This document shows positions 8,246 to 15,828 of a stretch of 46,929 nt of DNA, one piece after another. Made by a program: the position numbers and the translations under genes. The notes under the pieces were generated by a model, which was not told where the DNA came from, did no database searches, and saw only the letters and a list, made by a program, of their open reading frames with translations. The DNA comes from Promethearchaeota archaeon. Lineage in GTDB: Archaea > Asgardarchaeota > Lokiarchaeia > Sigynarchaeales > SOKP01. The stretch lies in assembly GCA_030605085.1 (NCBI GenBank), contig JAUWBH010000023.1, forward strand, positions 1-46,929, written 5' to 3'. Position 1 is the first letter of the stretch. The number at the start of each line of letters is the position of its first letter.

Positions 8246-9515
8246 TAAAGCGTATTTAAAGCGTTTATTTCAAGCGTATTATAAAAAGAAGAAGTTTGTT
8301 ATTCCGAATATCAATTTATTTGACCAGAGAGAATTTGGATTTATTCCTTGGGACAAACAAATAATGATTCGACATATGGCATTTAGAAGTCCCGAAAATT
8401 TATTAAAATATTTAAGCGAAAATGGACCAAGACACGTCTATTCAAGTGGAAGTATTTATTTACAACCAGATAATCTGGATATGAATAAAAAAGAATACAA
8501 AGAATGTGATTTAATCGTAGATATAGACGTAGATCATTTTTATACTCCTTGTAAAGACGATCACGATTTATGGTGGTGCGAGGAATGTGGTAAGTCTGGG
8601 AAAGGTATGCCTGAAGAATGTCCTAAATGTGGCAAATCAAAATTTAAAACAACTAATTGGATTTGTAGCGATTGTCTGGAAATAGCAAAAAACGAAATCA
8701 AAAAACTAATTAACAATTTTCTAATTCCTGATTTTGGAATAGACGAAAAAGACTTAAAAATAGCATTTTCTGGACACCGGGGGTATCACTTGAAAGTAGA
8801 AAATAAAAAAATCATGAGTTTATTGTCCGAAGAGAGAAGAGAAATTGTGGATTATATAACGGGTGATAATCTCTCATTTGAAATTTTAGGATTAACGGAA
8901 AAAAGAGGGACTATTTATGGGCTTTCAAAAGCAAATTTAGGATGGTCTCAAAAAATTGTAACAAAAATTGAGGAATTATTAAGAAAATCTAATGTTGAAA
9001 TTGAACATTTCTTATTAGATAAACGCAAAGTTGGATTTAATCCACATATAGTAAAAGCTTTTATAAAATCAAAAGATGATTTTCTAGAAGTCTTATCTAA
9101 TAGTAACAAGAATATCTGGTCAATTGAAGGCTTTGGATTACAAAAATGGAAAAAATTCTTGAAAGGTATAGTAAATGAGATTGGTGTTAACATTGATGAG
9201 CCCGTTACGATTGATATACATAGACTGATACGATATCCAGGTTCATTGCACGGTAAATCGGGTTTTAAAGTACAAGAACTTACACTTGAAGAGCTAGACG
9301 ATTTTAATTTTTTGAATGAACAAAATATGACGCTTGATCCTATAGTATTTGAAGGTCAAAATTTTCAAAAACTTGAGATTATCGAGCAAAATTTACCAGC
9401 TACAAAGATTAAAGGAGAAAGCTTTGGACCATATAAAAAAGGAGAGAAAATTGATGTACCCCACCATATTGCGGTATTTTTACTATGTAAAGAAGTGGCA
9501 AAAATAATAGATTAA
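8238..9515 (+). CDS. priS: DNA primase small (catalytic) subunit PriS
   Basis: PriS is the polymerising subunit of the AEP superfamily. The catalytic acidic pair sits in CDLIVDIDVDHF. A zinc-stem insertion follows (WWCEECGKSGKGMPEECPKC ... WICSDC), then the SGHRGYHLKVEN motif used in nucleotide binding. Near the C-terminus is IDIHRLIRYPGSLHGKSGFK, also conserved in archaeal PriS. The 425-aa length is slightly above average, partly because of the six-cysteine zinc insertion. Its ATG overlaps the end of priL by 8 nt. Confidence 0.95.
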   Translation: MSDKAYLKRLFQAYYKKKKFVIPNINLFDQREFGFIPWDKQIMIRHMAFRSPENLLKYLSENGPRHVYSSGSIYLQPDNLDMNKKEYKECDLIVDIDVDHFYTPCKDDHDLWWCEECGKSGKGMPEECPKCGKSKFKTTNWICSDCLEIAKNEIKKLINNFLIPDFGIDEKDLKIAFSGHRGYHLKVENKKIMSLLSEERREIVDYITGDNLSFEILGLTEKRGTIYGLSKANLGWSQKIVTKIEELLRKSNVEIEHFLLDKRKVGFNPHIVKAFIKSKDDFLEVLSNSNKNIWSIEGFGLQKWKKFLKGIVNEIGVNIDEPVTIDIHRLIRYPGSLHGKSGFKVQELTLEELDDFNFLNEQNMTLDPIVFEGQNFQKLEIIEQNLPATKIKGESFGPYKKGEKIDVPHHIAVFLLCKEVAKIID

Positions 9516-9570
9516 AAATATATAAATCCGAAACCTCACTTATAATATAATTCAAATATTATCGATCTTT

Positions 9571-10239
9571 ATGGATATAAAAAACGAGTACGAAAAGCTC
9601 TATCAACATTGGCTAAAAGAATTTAGACAATTAGAGTTAACACTATTACCTATGGAATCTTTTAACAATTACAAAAACGCAATTAATTATGTTAACGAAT
9701 TTAGACCTAATCAAAACGAAAAAATTAGTAATGAAATTTTAAAATCTTATCAAGAGAATTTTAACTTTCTATTCAACGATCTTTTGAAGATTAGAGAAAT
9801 CAAAATAATTAATTTTGCTTTAGCATTACAAGAAATTAATTTAAATAATCTCGTAGAAGCAGAGAAATTGTTATATCAAAATCTAATAAGTATTCTTAAG
9901 GGATTTAAAAAAGTAAGAGATTTTTCGGTTTATGAAGAAGTTCAAGATGATAAAATCAAAAACATACTAGAGAACGCAATAATTGAAAATTCTAATGATT
10001 ATGAATCTGAAAAAATTGAATTAAAACGAGAATTTGCTCGTCCTAAAGTAGGATTTAAGCTAAACAAAGAAGATGTTAATTATACTTTAGTCAGATTTTT
10101 AACAAAAACACCTCCCTTAGTTGGAGTAGATCTTATAAATTATGGCCCATTTGAAAAGGAGGATATTGCTAATATACCTTATAAAAATGCTAAAATTCTA
10201 ATTGGCGAAAAATTCGCAGAAAAAATCGATTTAGATTAA
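9571..10239 (+). CDS. GINS complex subunit (Gins51/Sld5-like)
   Basis: GINS joins MCM and the GAN/Cdc45-like protein in the archaeal replicative helicase. The 222-aa protein has a helical A domain at the N-terminus and, after an acidic linker, a small C-terminal B domain reading VRFLTKTPPLVGVDLINYGPFEKEDIANIP and ending in NAKILIGEKFAEKI, the typical Gins51 signature. It is the third gene of the priL-priS-gins run (55-nt gap), a classical archaeal association. No second GINS gene is in the window, so a homotetramer or a distant Gins23 is possible. Confidence 0.88.
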   Translation: MDIKNEYEKLYQHWLKEFRQLELTLLPMESFNNYKNAINYVNEFRPNQNEKISNEILKSYQENFNFLFNDLLKIREIKIINFALALQEINLNNLVEAEKLLYQNLISILKGFKKVRDFSVYEEVQDDKIKNILENAIIENSNDYESEKIELKREFARPKVGFKLNKEDVNYTLVRFLTKTPPLVGVDLINYGPFEKEDIANIPYKNAKILIGEKFAEKIDLD

Positions 10240-10241
10240 CT

Positions 10242-10424
10242 TTATTTAAACTTTTTATCAAATATCTCTTTAAAATATTGTAATCGATATTTTCCAAATT
10301 TATCTATCAATGAGAATTTTGGAGGTTTAGGATTTATCAATTGTCCTCCACATAAACGACATTTCGATTGTGGATTAGATAATCCGTATTCGCTACAATT
10401 TTTACATTTTTGAAGATGCTTCAT
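10242..10424 (-). CDS. nop10: H/ACA ribonucleoprotein protein Nop10
   Basis: Nop10 is a subunit of the H/ACA RNP that guides pseudouridylation with Cbf5, Gar1 and L7Ae. The 60-aa protein has a zinc ribbon (CKNCSEYGLS...KCRLCGG) followed by the family signature PKPPKFSLIDKFGKYRLQY. It lies directly downstream of aIF2-alpha (28-nt gap, same strand), as in most archaea. Its 3' end meets the GINS gene with only 2 nt between stops. Confidence 0.95.
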   Translation of the reverse strand: MKHLQKCKNCSEYGLSNPQSKCRLCGGQLINPKPPKFSLIDKFGKYRLQYFKEIFDKKFK

Positions 10425-10452
10425 ACTTTAAAAACACCATTAGGAATATTAA

Positions 10453-11271
10453 TTAATCTCGTATAAAATCGAAGGAACCTTTATATTCGTTTGCTTTAGT
10501 CTCTATAATCTGTAAAGCATCAGAAAGAATTTGTTCCGCATCTAAATAATCTTTGGCGACAATATCTAGACGATAATAAGGTGCAGCTATATAGCTAATA
10601 TTTAAATATCTAGTTTCTTTAGGGTTTTCAATTACTTTTTTTGCTTTAGATAAAGCCTCTTTAACAAGATCTATTCCATTTTCAGCATTATAAGAAATCA
10701 CAATTTTTCCAACTATATTGACAGTAGAGATTTTTACGTTCTCGTCGACAATTTTGAGAAACTTTTCTTTTACATCTTCTGACACAGTCTTTATATCATC
10801 TAAAATCGATTTACCATTTTCTTTAAGCTCTTCAATAGCTTCTTGATAAGTATAAAAAGAATCTAATACGGGAAAACCAATTAGCTCATACGCTTGGTCA
10901 AGAGTTAGGTCTGTCGTCTCTGTAAGAAATTGTAAAAGATTTTCGAATTTTAAAGCATATTTCCATTCTTTCATCCGATTTTCCTTTTGAGCAGAATTCA
11001 CCCTCCTCAAAGATAAATCAACGTGCCCTTTTTCAGGATCTACCCTTATTACTCTTAATACAATCCGCTGACCTATTCTCACGAAGTTTCGTATGTTCTT
11101 TATCCATCTACTTGAAATCTCTGAGATGTGAATCATTCCCCTGGCATATTCCTCGCTATCGAATCCTTCGTAATCTATTAAATCCACGTAAACATACTGT
11201 TTCTCAATATCTGACACTTTTCCAACAATGAACTCTCCGTCCCGTGGGAATCTAGTTCTTGACCTTGGCAT
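10453..11271 (-). CDS. Translation initiation factor aIF2 subunit alpha
   Basis: aIF2-alpha is part of the heterotrimer that brings initiator Met-tRNA to the ribosome. The 272-aa protein starts with an S1/OB domain (PRDGEFIVGKVSDIEKQYVYVDL, then GMIHISEISSRWIKNIRNFV and KGHVDLSLRRV). A helical domain follows, then the alpha-beta C-terminal domain (ISTVNIVGKIVISYNAENGIDLVKEAL). The length is standard. It forms an operon with Nop10. The eL42-eS27 pair that usually precedes it is 6 kb away on the opposite strand. Confidence 0.95.
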   Translation of the reverse strand: MPRSRTRFPRDGEFIVGKVSDIEKQYVYVDLIDYEGFDSEEYARGMIHISEISSRWIKNIRNFVRIGQRIVLRVIRVDPEKGHVDLSLRRVNSAQKENRMKEWKYALKFENLLQFLTETTDLTLDQAYELIGFPVLDSFYTYQEAIEELKENGKSILDDIKTVSEDVKEKFLKIVDENVKISTVNIVGKIVISYNAENGIDLVKEALSKAKKVIENPKETRYLNISYIAAPYYRLDIVAKDYLDAEQILSDALQIIETKANEYKGSFDFIRD

Positions 11272-11452
11272 TTGTAGAATCAGGTTGAATGTAATTTAAA
11301 TAGATTAAATATATTTTATTTTTTTAAGACCTTAATTTTATTTAAAAATCCATAGCTTTTTATTTTTATTATAACGACTCTAAAAATTAATAATTTTATA
11401 GAAATTACGAATTTTTTATGAATTAATCAGAAGGTTATCTTAAATTGCTTAA

Positions 11453-11962
11453 ACTTATTTTTTAAGCACAATTTTTTTTAAACATAAATTACTTTCAAGT
11501 GAATTTAAAATACCTAATTGGTCTATTCATAACAAATGGGCAATTAAAACGGGGATTGATGAATTAATTTCCAATGTCGTAAATAGATACATTGATTATG
11601 GTTCTCATTATTGCGTGTATGATGAAAAAGATGTTCTGGTTTTTGACGAGAATGATTCTAATATACTCCGTCAGTTAAAATATTTCCATCAAATGGATAT
11701 CAAGAAAAAATATAGTAACGAAAATTTATATGTTAAATGCTTTTATTTACACCATTTATTGGATTTCTTCAAAGAAACTCGAGTAAATATTTATGATATC
11801 GATCTCGTTTTTGAAAAATTTTTACAACAAAAAGTTAAGACTGAATTTTCGGATAATATAGGCAATTTAATAAATTTTAACAATGAAATAAACGAAATTT
11901 TTCAATTGTTAAGAGAAAATAAGCAAGAACTATTAAGTGACCTAAAAGGTAATAATTTCTGA
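11453..11962 (+). CDS. Unknown protein; coding frame continues upstream of any standard start
   Basis: The only standard start is GTG at 11615 (115 aa). However, the same frame is open back to 11453 and reads protein-like sequence (FKIPNWSIHNKWAIKTGIDE, then LISNVVNRYIDYGSHYCVYD) with no ATG, GTG or TTG. The region after 11615 is charged and helical (NILRQLKYFHQMDIKKKYSN ... FYLHHLLDFFKETRVNIYDI). Either the gene uses ATT or another rare start, or its 5' end has decayed. An 8-bp hairpin (TGCTTAAA at 11446-11453 with TTTAAGCA at 11461-11468) sits at the edge of the open frame. I do not recognise the family. It lies in the EF-1A upstream region, with no obvious link to it. Confidence 0.45.
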   Translation, partial: TYFLSTIFFKHKLLSSEFKIPNWSIHNKWAIKTGIDELISNVVNRYIDYGSHYCVYDEKDVLVFDENDSNILRQLKYFHQMDIKKKYSNENLYVKCFYLHHLLDFFKETRVNIYDIDLVFEKFLQQKVKTEFSDNIGNLINFNNEINEIFQLLRENKQELLSDLKGNNF

Positions 11963-12120
11963 AATTTCCCTTTTAATTCCCTATATAATCCTTAACCTTT
12001 TCGATATAGTAAAAAATATAAATTCCACAACATTTAAGTTCATTATCATCTAATGAAAATTTAAATACAATTTAAAATTATTAACCAAAAAAATATAATA
12101 AAACAGTAAAGGAATTAATC

Positions 12121-13455
12121 ATGAGCAAAAAAGATAAAGAGCACTTAAATCTCGTGATCATTGGCCACCGTTATTAAACATATCGTTATAACGACCACAT
12201 TGACCACGGGAAAAGCACCATGATGGGTGCGCTCCTTATAGAGTCGGGGGCAATTTCAGAGAGAGAATCACGCGAACTCGAAAAATTGGCAAAAGAATAC
12301 GATAGAGAATCGTGGTCTTACGCTTTTGTTTTTGATAGACTAAAGGAAGAACGACAACGTGGAATTACAATTGACCTTGCGTTTAGAAAATTTGAAACTA
12401 AAAATAAATACTTTACAATTATTGATGCTCCTGGTCACGCTGATTTTGTTAAGAATATGATTACAGGAGCGTCTCAAGCTGACGCTGCTATTTTAGTAGT
12501 TTCTGGAAAAAAAGGTGAAATGGAAGTAGGAATTGCTGCTAACGGTCAAACTAGAGAACACGCGTACCTTGCACAAACTCTTGGCGTTAAGCAATTAGTT
12601 GTAGCAATTAATAAAGCTGATATTTACGATTACAAAGAAGATAGATTTAACGAATGTAAGGAAGGTATTTCTGACCTTTTGAGAAATATCGGTTTTCCGG
12701 TAAAGAAGATCCCATTTATTCCTGTAAGTGGTCTCGTAATGGAGAATTTGTCGAAATCTAGCGATAAAACTCCCTGGTATAAAGGACCAACCTTAATCGA
12801 TGCAATTGATGCTTTTGAAGTTCCTGAAAAACCTACTGACAAACCATTAAGACTTCCCATTCAAGATTCTTATAGCATCAAAGGTACTGGGGTCGTTCCT
12901 GTCGGTAGAGTAGAAACGGGTATTTTAAAAAAGGGAGATAAAATTGTCATTATGCCTTCGGGCTTTGAGGGAGAAATAAGATCAATAGAAATGCATCACG
13001 AGGAAATTCCACAAGCAATTCCAGGAGATAACATAGGTTTTAGCATCAGAGGCATTGAAATGGAAGACGCAAGGCGGGGTGATTGCTTAGGACATCCTGA
13101 TAATCCACCTACAGTCATCAATCCTTCTGGAAAATGGACGGGACAAATAATTGTTATTTGGCATCCAACGGCAATTGCGCAAGGTTATACGCCGGTGGTT
13201 CACGCTCACACTGCCCAAGTTGCTGCGAAGTTTCTCACACTTTCTAAAAAATTAGATCAAAAAACAGGTGCGGTAATTGAAGATAACCCCAAGTTTTTAA
13301 AGCGAAATGAGGCAGCGATAATTGAATTGTCTCCAATTAAGAAACTATGTATTGAAAAATACACGGATTTCCCTGAAATGGGTCGATTTGCAATTAGAGA
13401 CATGGGCAGAACCGTAGCGGTTGGCATCGTTAAGGATATAGAGACAGGAGCCTAA
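12121..13455 (+). CDS. tuf: Elongation factor 1-alpha (aEF1A), P-loop split by a stop-containing 30-nt insertion
   Basis: EF-1A is the GTPase that delivers aminoacyl-tRNA to the ribosome. The ATG at 12121 has AAAGGA about 7 nt upstream. Translation gives SKKDKEHLNLVIIGH and then meets CGT TAT TAA at 12169-12177. From 12199 the same frame resumes as IDHGKSTMMGALLIESG. Removing 30 nt gives NLVIIGHIDHGKSTMMG, the textbook G1 loop. The rest is intact: RGITIDL (G2), DAPGHADFVKNM (G3), NKAD (G4), and the domain 2/3 motifs QDSYSIKGTGVVPVGRVETG and YTPVVHAHTAQVA. The start at 12220 would lack the P-loop and could not bind GTP. Because the downstream frame shows no decay, the insert is presumably removed or bypassed, is recent, or is an assembly error. 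Confidence 0.9.
12169..12198 (+). other. 30-nt in-frame insertion in the EF-1A P-loop with 4-nt direct repeat and hairpin
   Basis: The insert starts after GGC CAC and ends before ATT GAC CAC. The boundaries are flanked by the direct repeat CCAC (12165-12168 and 12195-12198), so the exact junction can slide by 4 nt. CGTTAT (12169-12174) pairs with ATAACG (12188-12193), and TCGTTATAACGA (12183-12194) is itself a palindrome. UGG (12162-12164) can pair with CCA (12195-12197), giving a relaxed bulge-helix-bulge-like fold around the junctions. The insert contains TAA in frame (12175-12177). Confidence 0.85.
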
Positions 13456-13648
13456 AGAAATCCCCGTTTTTTTTTGATTACTTTTGTTTTTTTTTATTAA
13501 TTCTACATATTTAATTAGCAAAATTCAATTGTTCTTGTTTTATTGAAAATTTCTACAAAAAAAATAATGAAATAAAGAGTTTTATAAAAAATAGAGAATT
13601 ATTAAGAATTATAAGAATAAAACTTGCGAATTAAAGAATTGATAAAAT

Positions 13649-14410
13649 TTGTCGCTGACACAGAAATACTTTAACCGATTTGAGCTAAAATATCAAATAT
13701 CAGTAATGGATCGGGATAGAATTATTAAGCAGATAAGGCCTTTCATGGAATTAGACAAGCATGTTAAGACAGACAAATACAATAATCCGGGATTTTACGA
13801 AGTAAGGAGCGTATATTACGACAACCCATTTCGAAAAGCTTTTTTTGAAAAAATTAATGGAATTATGGTTAGATATAAGCTTCGAATTCGATTTTATCCT
13901 GATTTTGAAGATGGCGATGAGGAAATAGTCTTTATTGAAGTTAAAAGCAAATATAACGAAAATGTTGCAAAGAGTCGCGTTATAGTGCCTTTTGAAAAAG
14001 CTTTCAAAATTGTTGACGAGACTACTCCCGAAGCAAAAGAATTTTATAAAAACGCCTCCTATCAAGATAAATTGGTTTTAAATGGGATTTGGTATCTTTA
14101 TAAAAGATTTTACATCGTACCGGTTTGCGTTGTTTGTTATAAACGGCAACCGTATATGGCTAAAATAGAGAAAACGTTTCGAATAACTTTTGATACGGAC
14201 GTAAAAATTCGGGATTATAATTTTGATTTACATGTTGGTGGGGGGAGAAAATATGTCGTTCCGCCACACATATGCGTGATGGAGATTAAATTTAATAGTT
14301 TCATTCCCAATTGGGCGATAAGGTTAATACAGAGGAACGAGTGTATCCAACTTAAAATATCAAAATTTGTTGACGGTCTCAAACAGATAAAAGTATATAG
14401 CGTAATTTAA
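13649..14410 (+). CDS. VTC-domain protein, putative polyphosphate polymerase
   Basis: The protein belongs to the VTC/CYTH-like tunnel fold that makes polyphosphate from ATP. It reads NRFELKYQISVMDRDRIIKQ, then VRSVYYDNPFRKAFFEKING, VRYKLRIRFYP, EIVFIEVKSKYNENVAKSRV and, near the end, VCVMEIKFNSFIPNWAIRLI. These are the Lys/Arg/Glu-rich strands (YKLRIR, EVKSK, MEIKF) that line the tunnel in VTC4-type enzymes. The 253-aa length fits the stand-alone bacterial form, and there is no SPX domain. It starts at a TTG (13649). It heads a VTC/DUF4956/CotH cassette known from bacteria, which suggests acquisition as a unit. Confidence 0.85.
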   Translation: MSLTQKYFNRFELKYQISVMDRDRIIKQIRPFMELDKHVKTDKYNNPGFYEVRSVYYDNPFRKAFFEKINGIMVRYKLRIRFYPDFEDGDEEIVFIEVKSKYNENVAKSRVIVPFEKAFKIVDETTPEAKEFYKNASYQDKLVLNGIWYLYKRFYIVPVCVVCYKRQPYMAKIEKTFRITFDTDVKIRDYNFDLHVGGGRKYVVPPHICVMEIKFNSFIPNWAIRLIQRNECIQLKISKFVDGLKQIKVYSVI

Positions 14411-14509
14411 AAAGATTTTTTTATAAAGTAAGTTTTTATAAAGCATTAGAAGGATTTAATATAAAAATATAAAAAAAAAAAGAAAAAAAACAGGAATATA
14501 TACAATACA

Positions 14510-15325
14510 ATGATAATGCAGGATTTTTTTTCGGAGTTTATTAATAAATTTGTTGAGGATTCTTTCGTTCACTTCGGCGGCGAAGTATAACCACATTTCG
14601 TGGTTACACGCTAAGTTGCCTTTATTACCATCACCGATGTGGTTATTGCGTGTTTCTGGAGCATATTTTTGTCGTTTATGATAGCAATGACTTATCGAGG
14701 AACTCACCGAGGAGTTAGTTATTCCCAGAGTTTTACCCAAAATCTCATTCTTATTTGCTTTGTTGTATCAATCGTGATGTTAGTAATTGGGTCTGATATT
14801 GCGCGAGCCTTTACTTTAGTCGGAGCGCTTTCGATCATCCGTTTCCGAAACGCAATAAAAGATACCCGGGATGTAGGGTTTATCTTTTTTGTAATGGCAA
14901 TCGGGATGGCATGTGGTACGAGATTTTACATCTTAGCCATAATAACCGCATTTGTAGGATGTGGTTTAATATATTTCATGACCTCAACCAATTTCGGGCA
15001 AAAGGGCTACGCACAAGATATTATAGAGATCTATTTCCCAACGTCCAGAGATTACGCTAAGATATTAAGCCCTATTTTTGTCAGGCATCTTAAATATTAT
15101 TCCATTTTAGGCGTTGATTCGGTTGATGAGAACACTAATCGTTTGAGTTTTATCGTAACTTTTAAGCAAAAAAGTAGAGCTGCGCTAGTTTTTAAGCGTG
15201 GAAAAAAGCGGGGAGAAATCTTTGATGACTTAGGGGCTAAGGCGGCTTTATTAAAAGAAATTCAAGCCCTTGAATATATTAAAGATGTGAAAGTAATAGA
15301 TGGCAGTAATGCCTCGGAACTATAA
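14510..15325 (+). CDS. DUF4956 membrane protein, interrupted by a stop-containing 30-nt insertion
   Basis: The family is found next to VTC-type polyphosphate polymerases. From ATG 14510 the frame reads MIMQDFFSEFINKFVEDSFV HFGGE. It then meets TAA at 14588 and TAA at 14612, and resumes as VAFITITDVVIACFWSIFLS, followed by YRGTHRGVSYSQSF and the family core GSDIARAFTLVGALSIIRFR with VGFIFFVMAIGMACG. Removing 30 nt joins GGE to VAFITITD without a gap and restores the usual N-terminal helix before the YRxTHRGVSYS motif. Four or so membrane helices are followed by a soluble C-terminal domain. A start at GTG 14639 would drop the first segment. The stops lie only in the insert; the rest is clean. 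Confidence 0.8.
14583..14612 (+). other. 30-nt in-frame insertion in DUF4956 with 4-nt direct repeat and hairpin
   Basis: The insert is bounded by the direct repeat AAGT (14583-14586 and 14613-14616), exactly 30 nt apart. Inside it, TAACCAC (14588-14594) pairs perfectly with GTGGTTA (14600-14606) around the 5-nt loop ATTTC. Flanking GGCG/UGCC and GCG/CGC pairings can extend this into a bulge-helix-bulge-like fold with both junctions in unpaired bulges. It carries stops in frame at 14588 and 14612. It shares ACATWTCGT with the EF-1A insert (14593-14601 and 12178-12186). Confidence 0.8.
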
Positions 15326-15456
15326 GAAGGCGAGATTAATCTCGTTCTTTCTAATATAAATCCTCAAGGAAAGTTATTTATTAGAATATTCTCGCGTATA
15401 GAAAAATTAGAATATTATTTTTTATCTCTTTTTCCAAATTTAATTATGTATTCAGA

Positions 15457-15828
15457 TTAGAAATCTTCAAAAACAGAATCGCAAAATTCTAATCGATCTT
15501 TGATCCAATCATACAAATAGTTGATATATTCGTCCAAATCAAATTCTTTTGTACTGTATATATACTTATCTGGATACTTATCCTCCGGTTCTTCATCTAC
15601 AGTTATAGGTTTCCACATACGCACATCGATTTCGAGAATATCTTTTATTTCTTCGTATATGTCATCAATCATTCCTAATATAGTGTCTTCCGACCATACA
15701 TCTTTTCTCAGTTCAAACCATCGATCGCTACAACTTTGCTCAAATTCATCATTATCTAATAACCGATCGTATAACGCACTTCTCTCCTGGATTTCAGATT
15801 TATCGTATACATCAGCATCGTATTTAAT
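15457..15828 (-). pseudogene. C-terminal continuation of the CotH gene after the amber codon
   Basis: In the same frame as the CotH gene, immediately after TAG, the sequence reads IKYDADVYDKSEIQERSALY, then DRLLDNDEFEQSCSDRWFEL and an acidic helical end (MIDDIYEEIKDILEIDVRMW ... CDSVFEDF), ending at TAG 15457-15459. ALYDRLLDN and the RW pair match the helical lobe that normally follows the WDFD motif in CotH proteins, so this is one gene split by a single stop. A separate 71-aa protein from the ATG at 15672 is unlikely. Confidence 0.75.

Noticed and set aside
12220..13455. EF-1A starting at the ATG at 12220
   Set aside because: It would lack the GxxxxGK P-loop and the conserved NLVIIGH strand, both of which are encoded just upstream in the same frame.
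14456..14740. 94-aa minus-strand frame over the DUF4956 5' end
   Set aside because: It lies opposite the conserved DUF4956 frame, has no recognisable domain, and exists only because of the AT-rich leader and insert.
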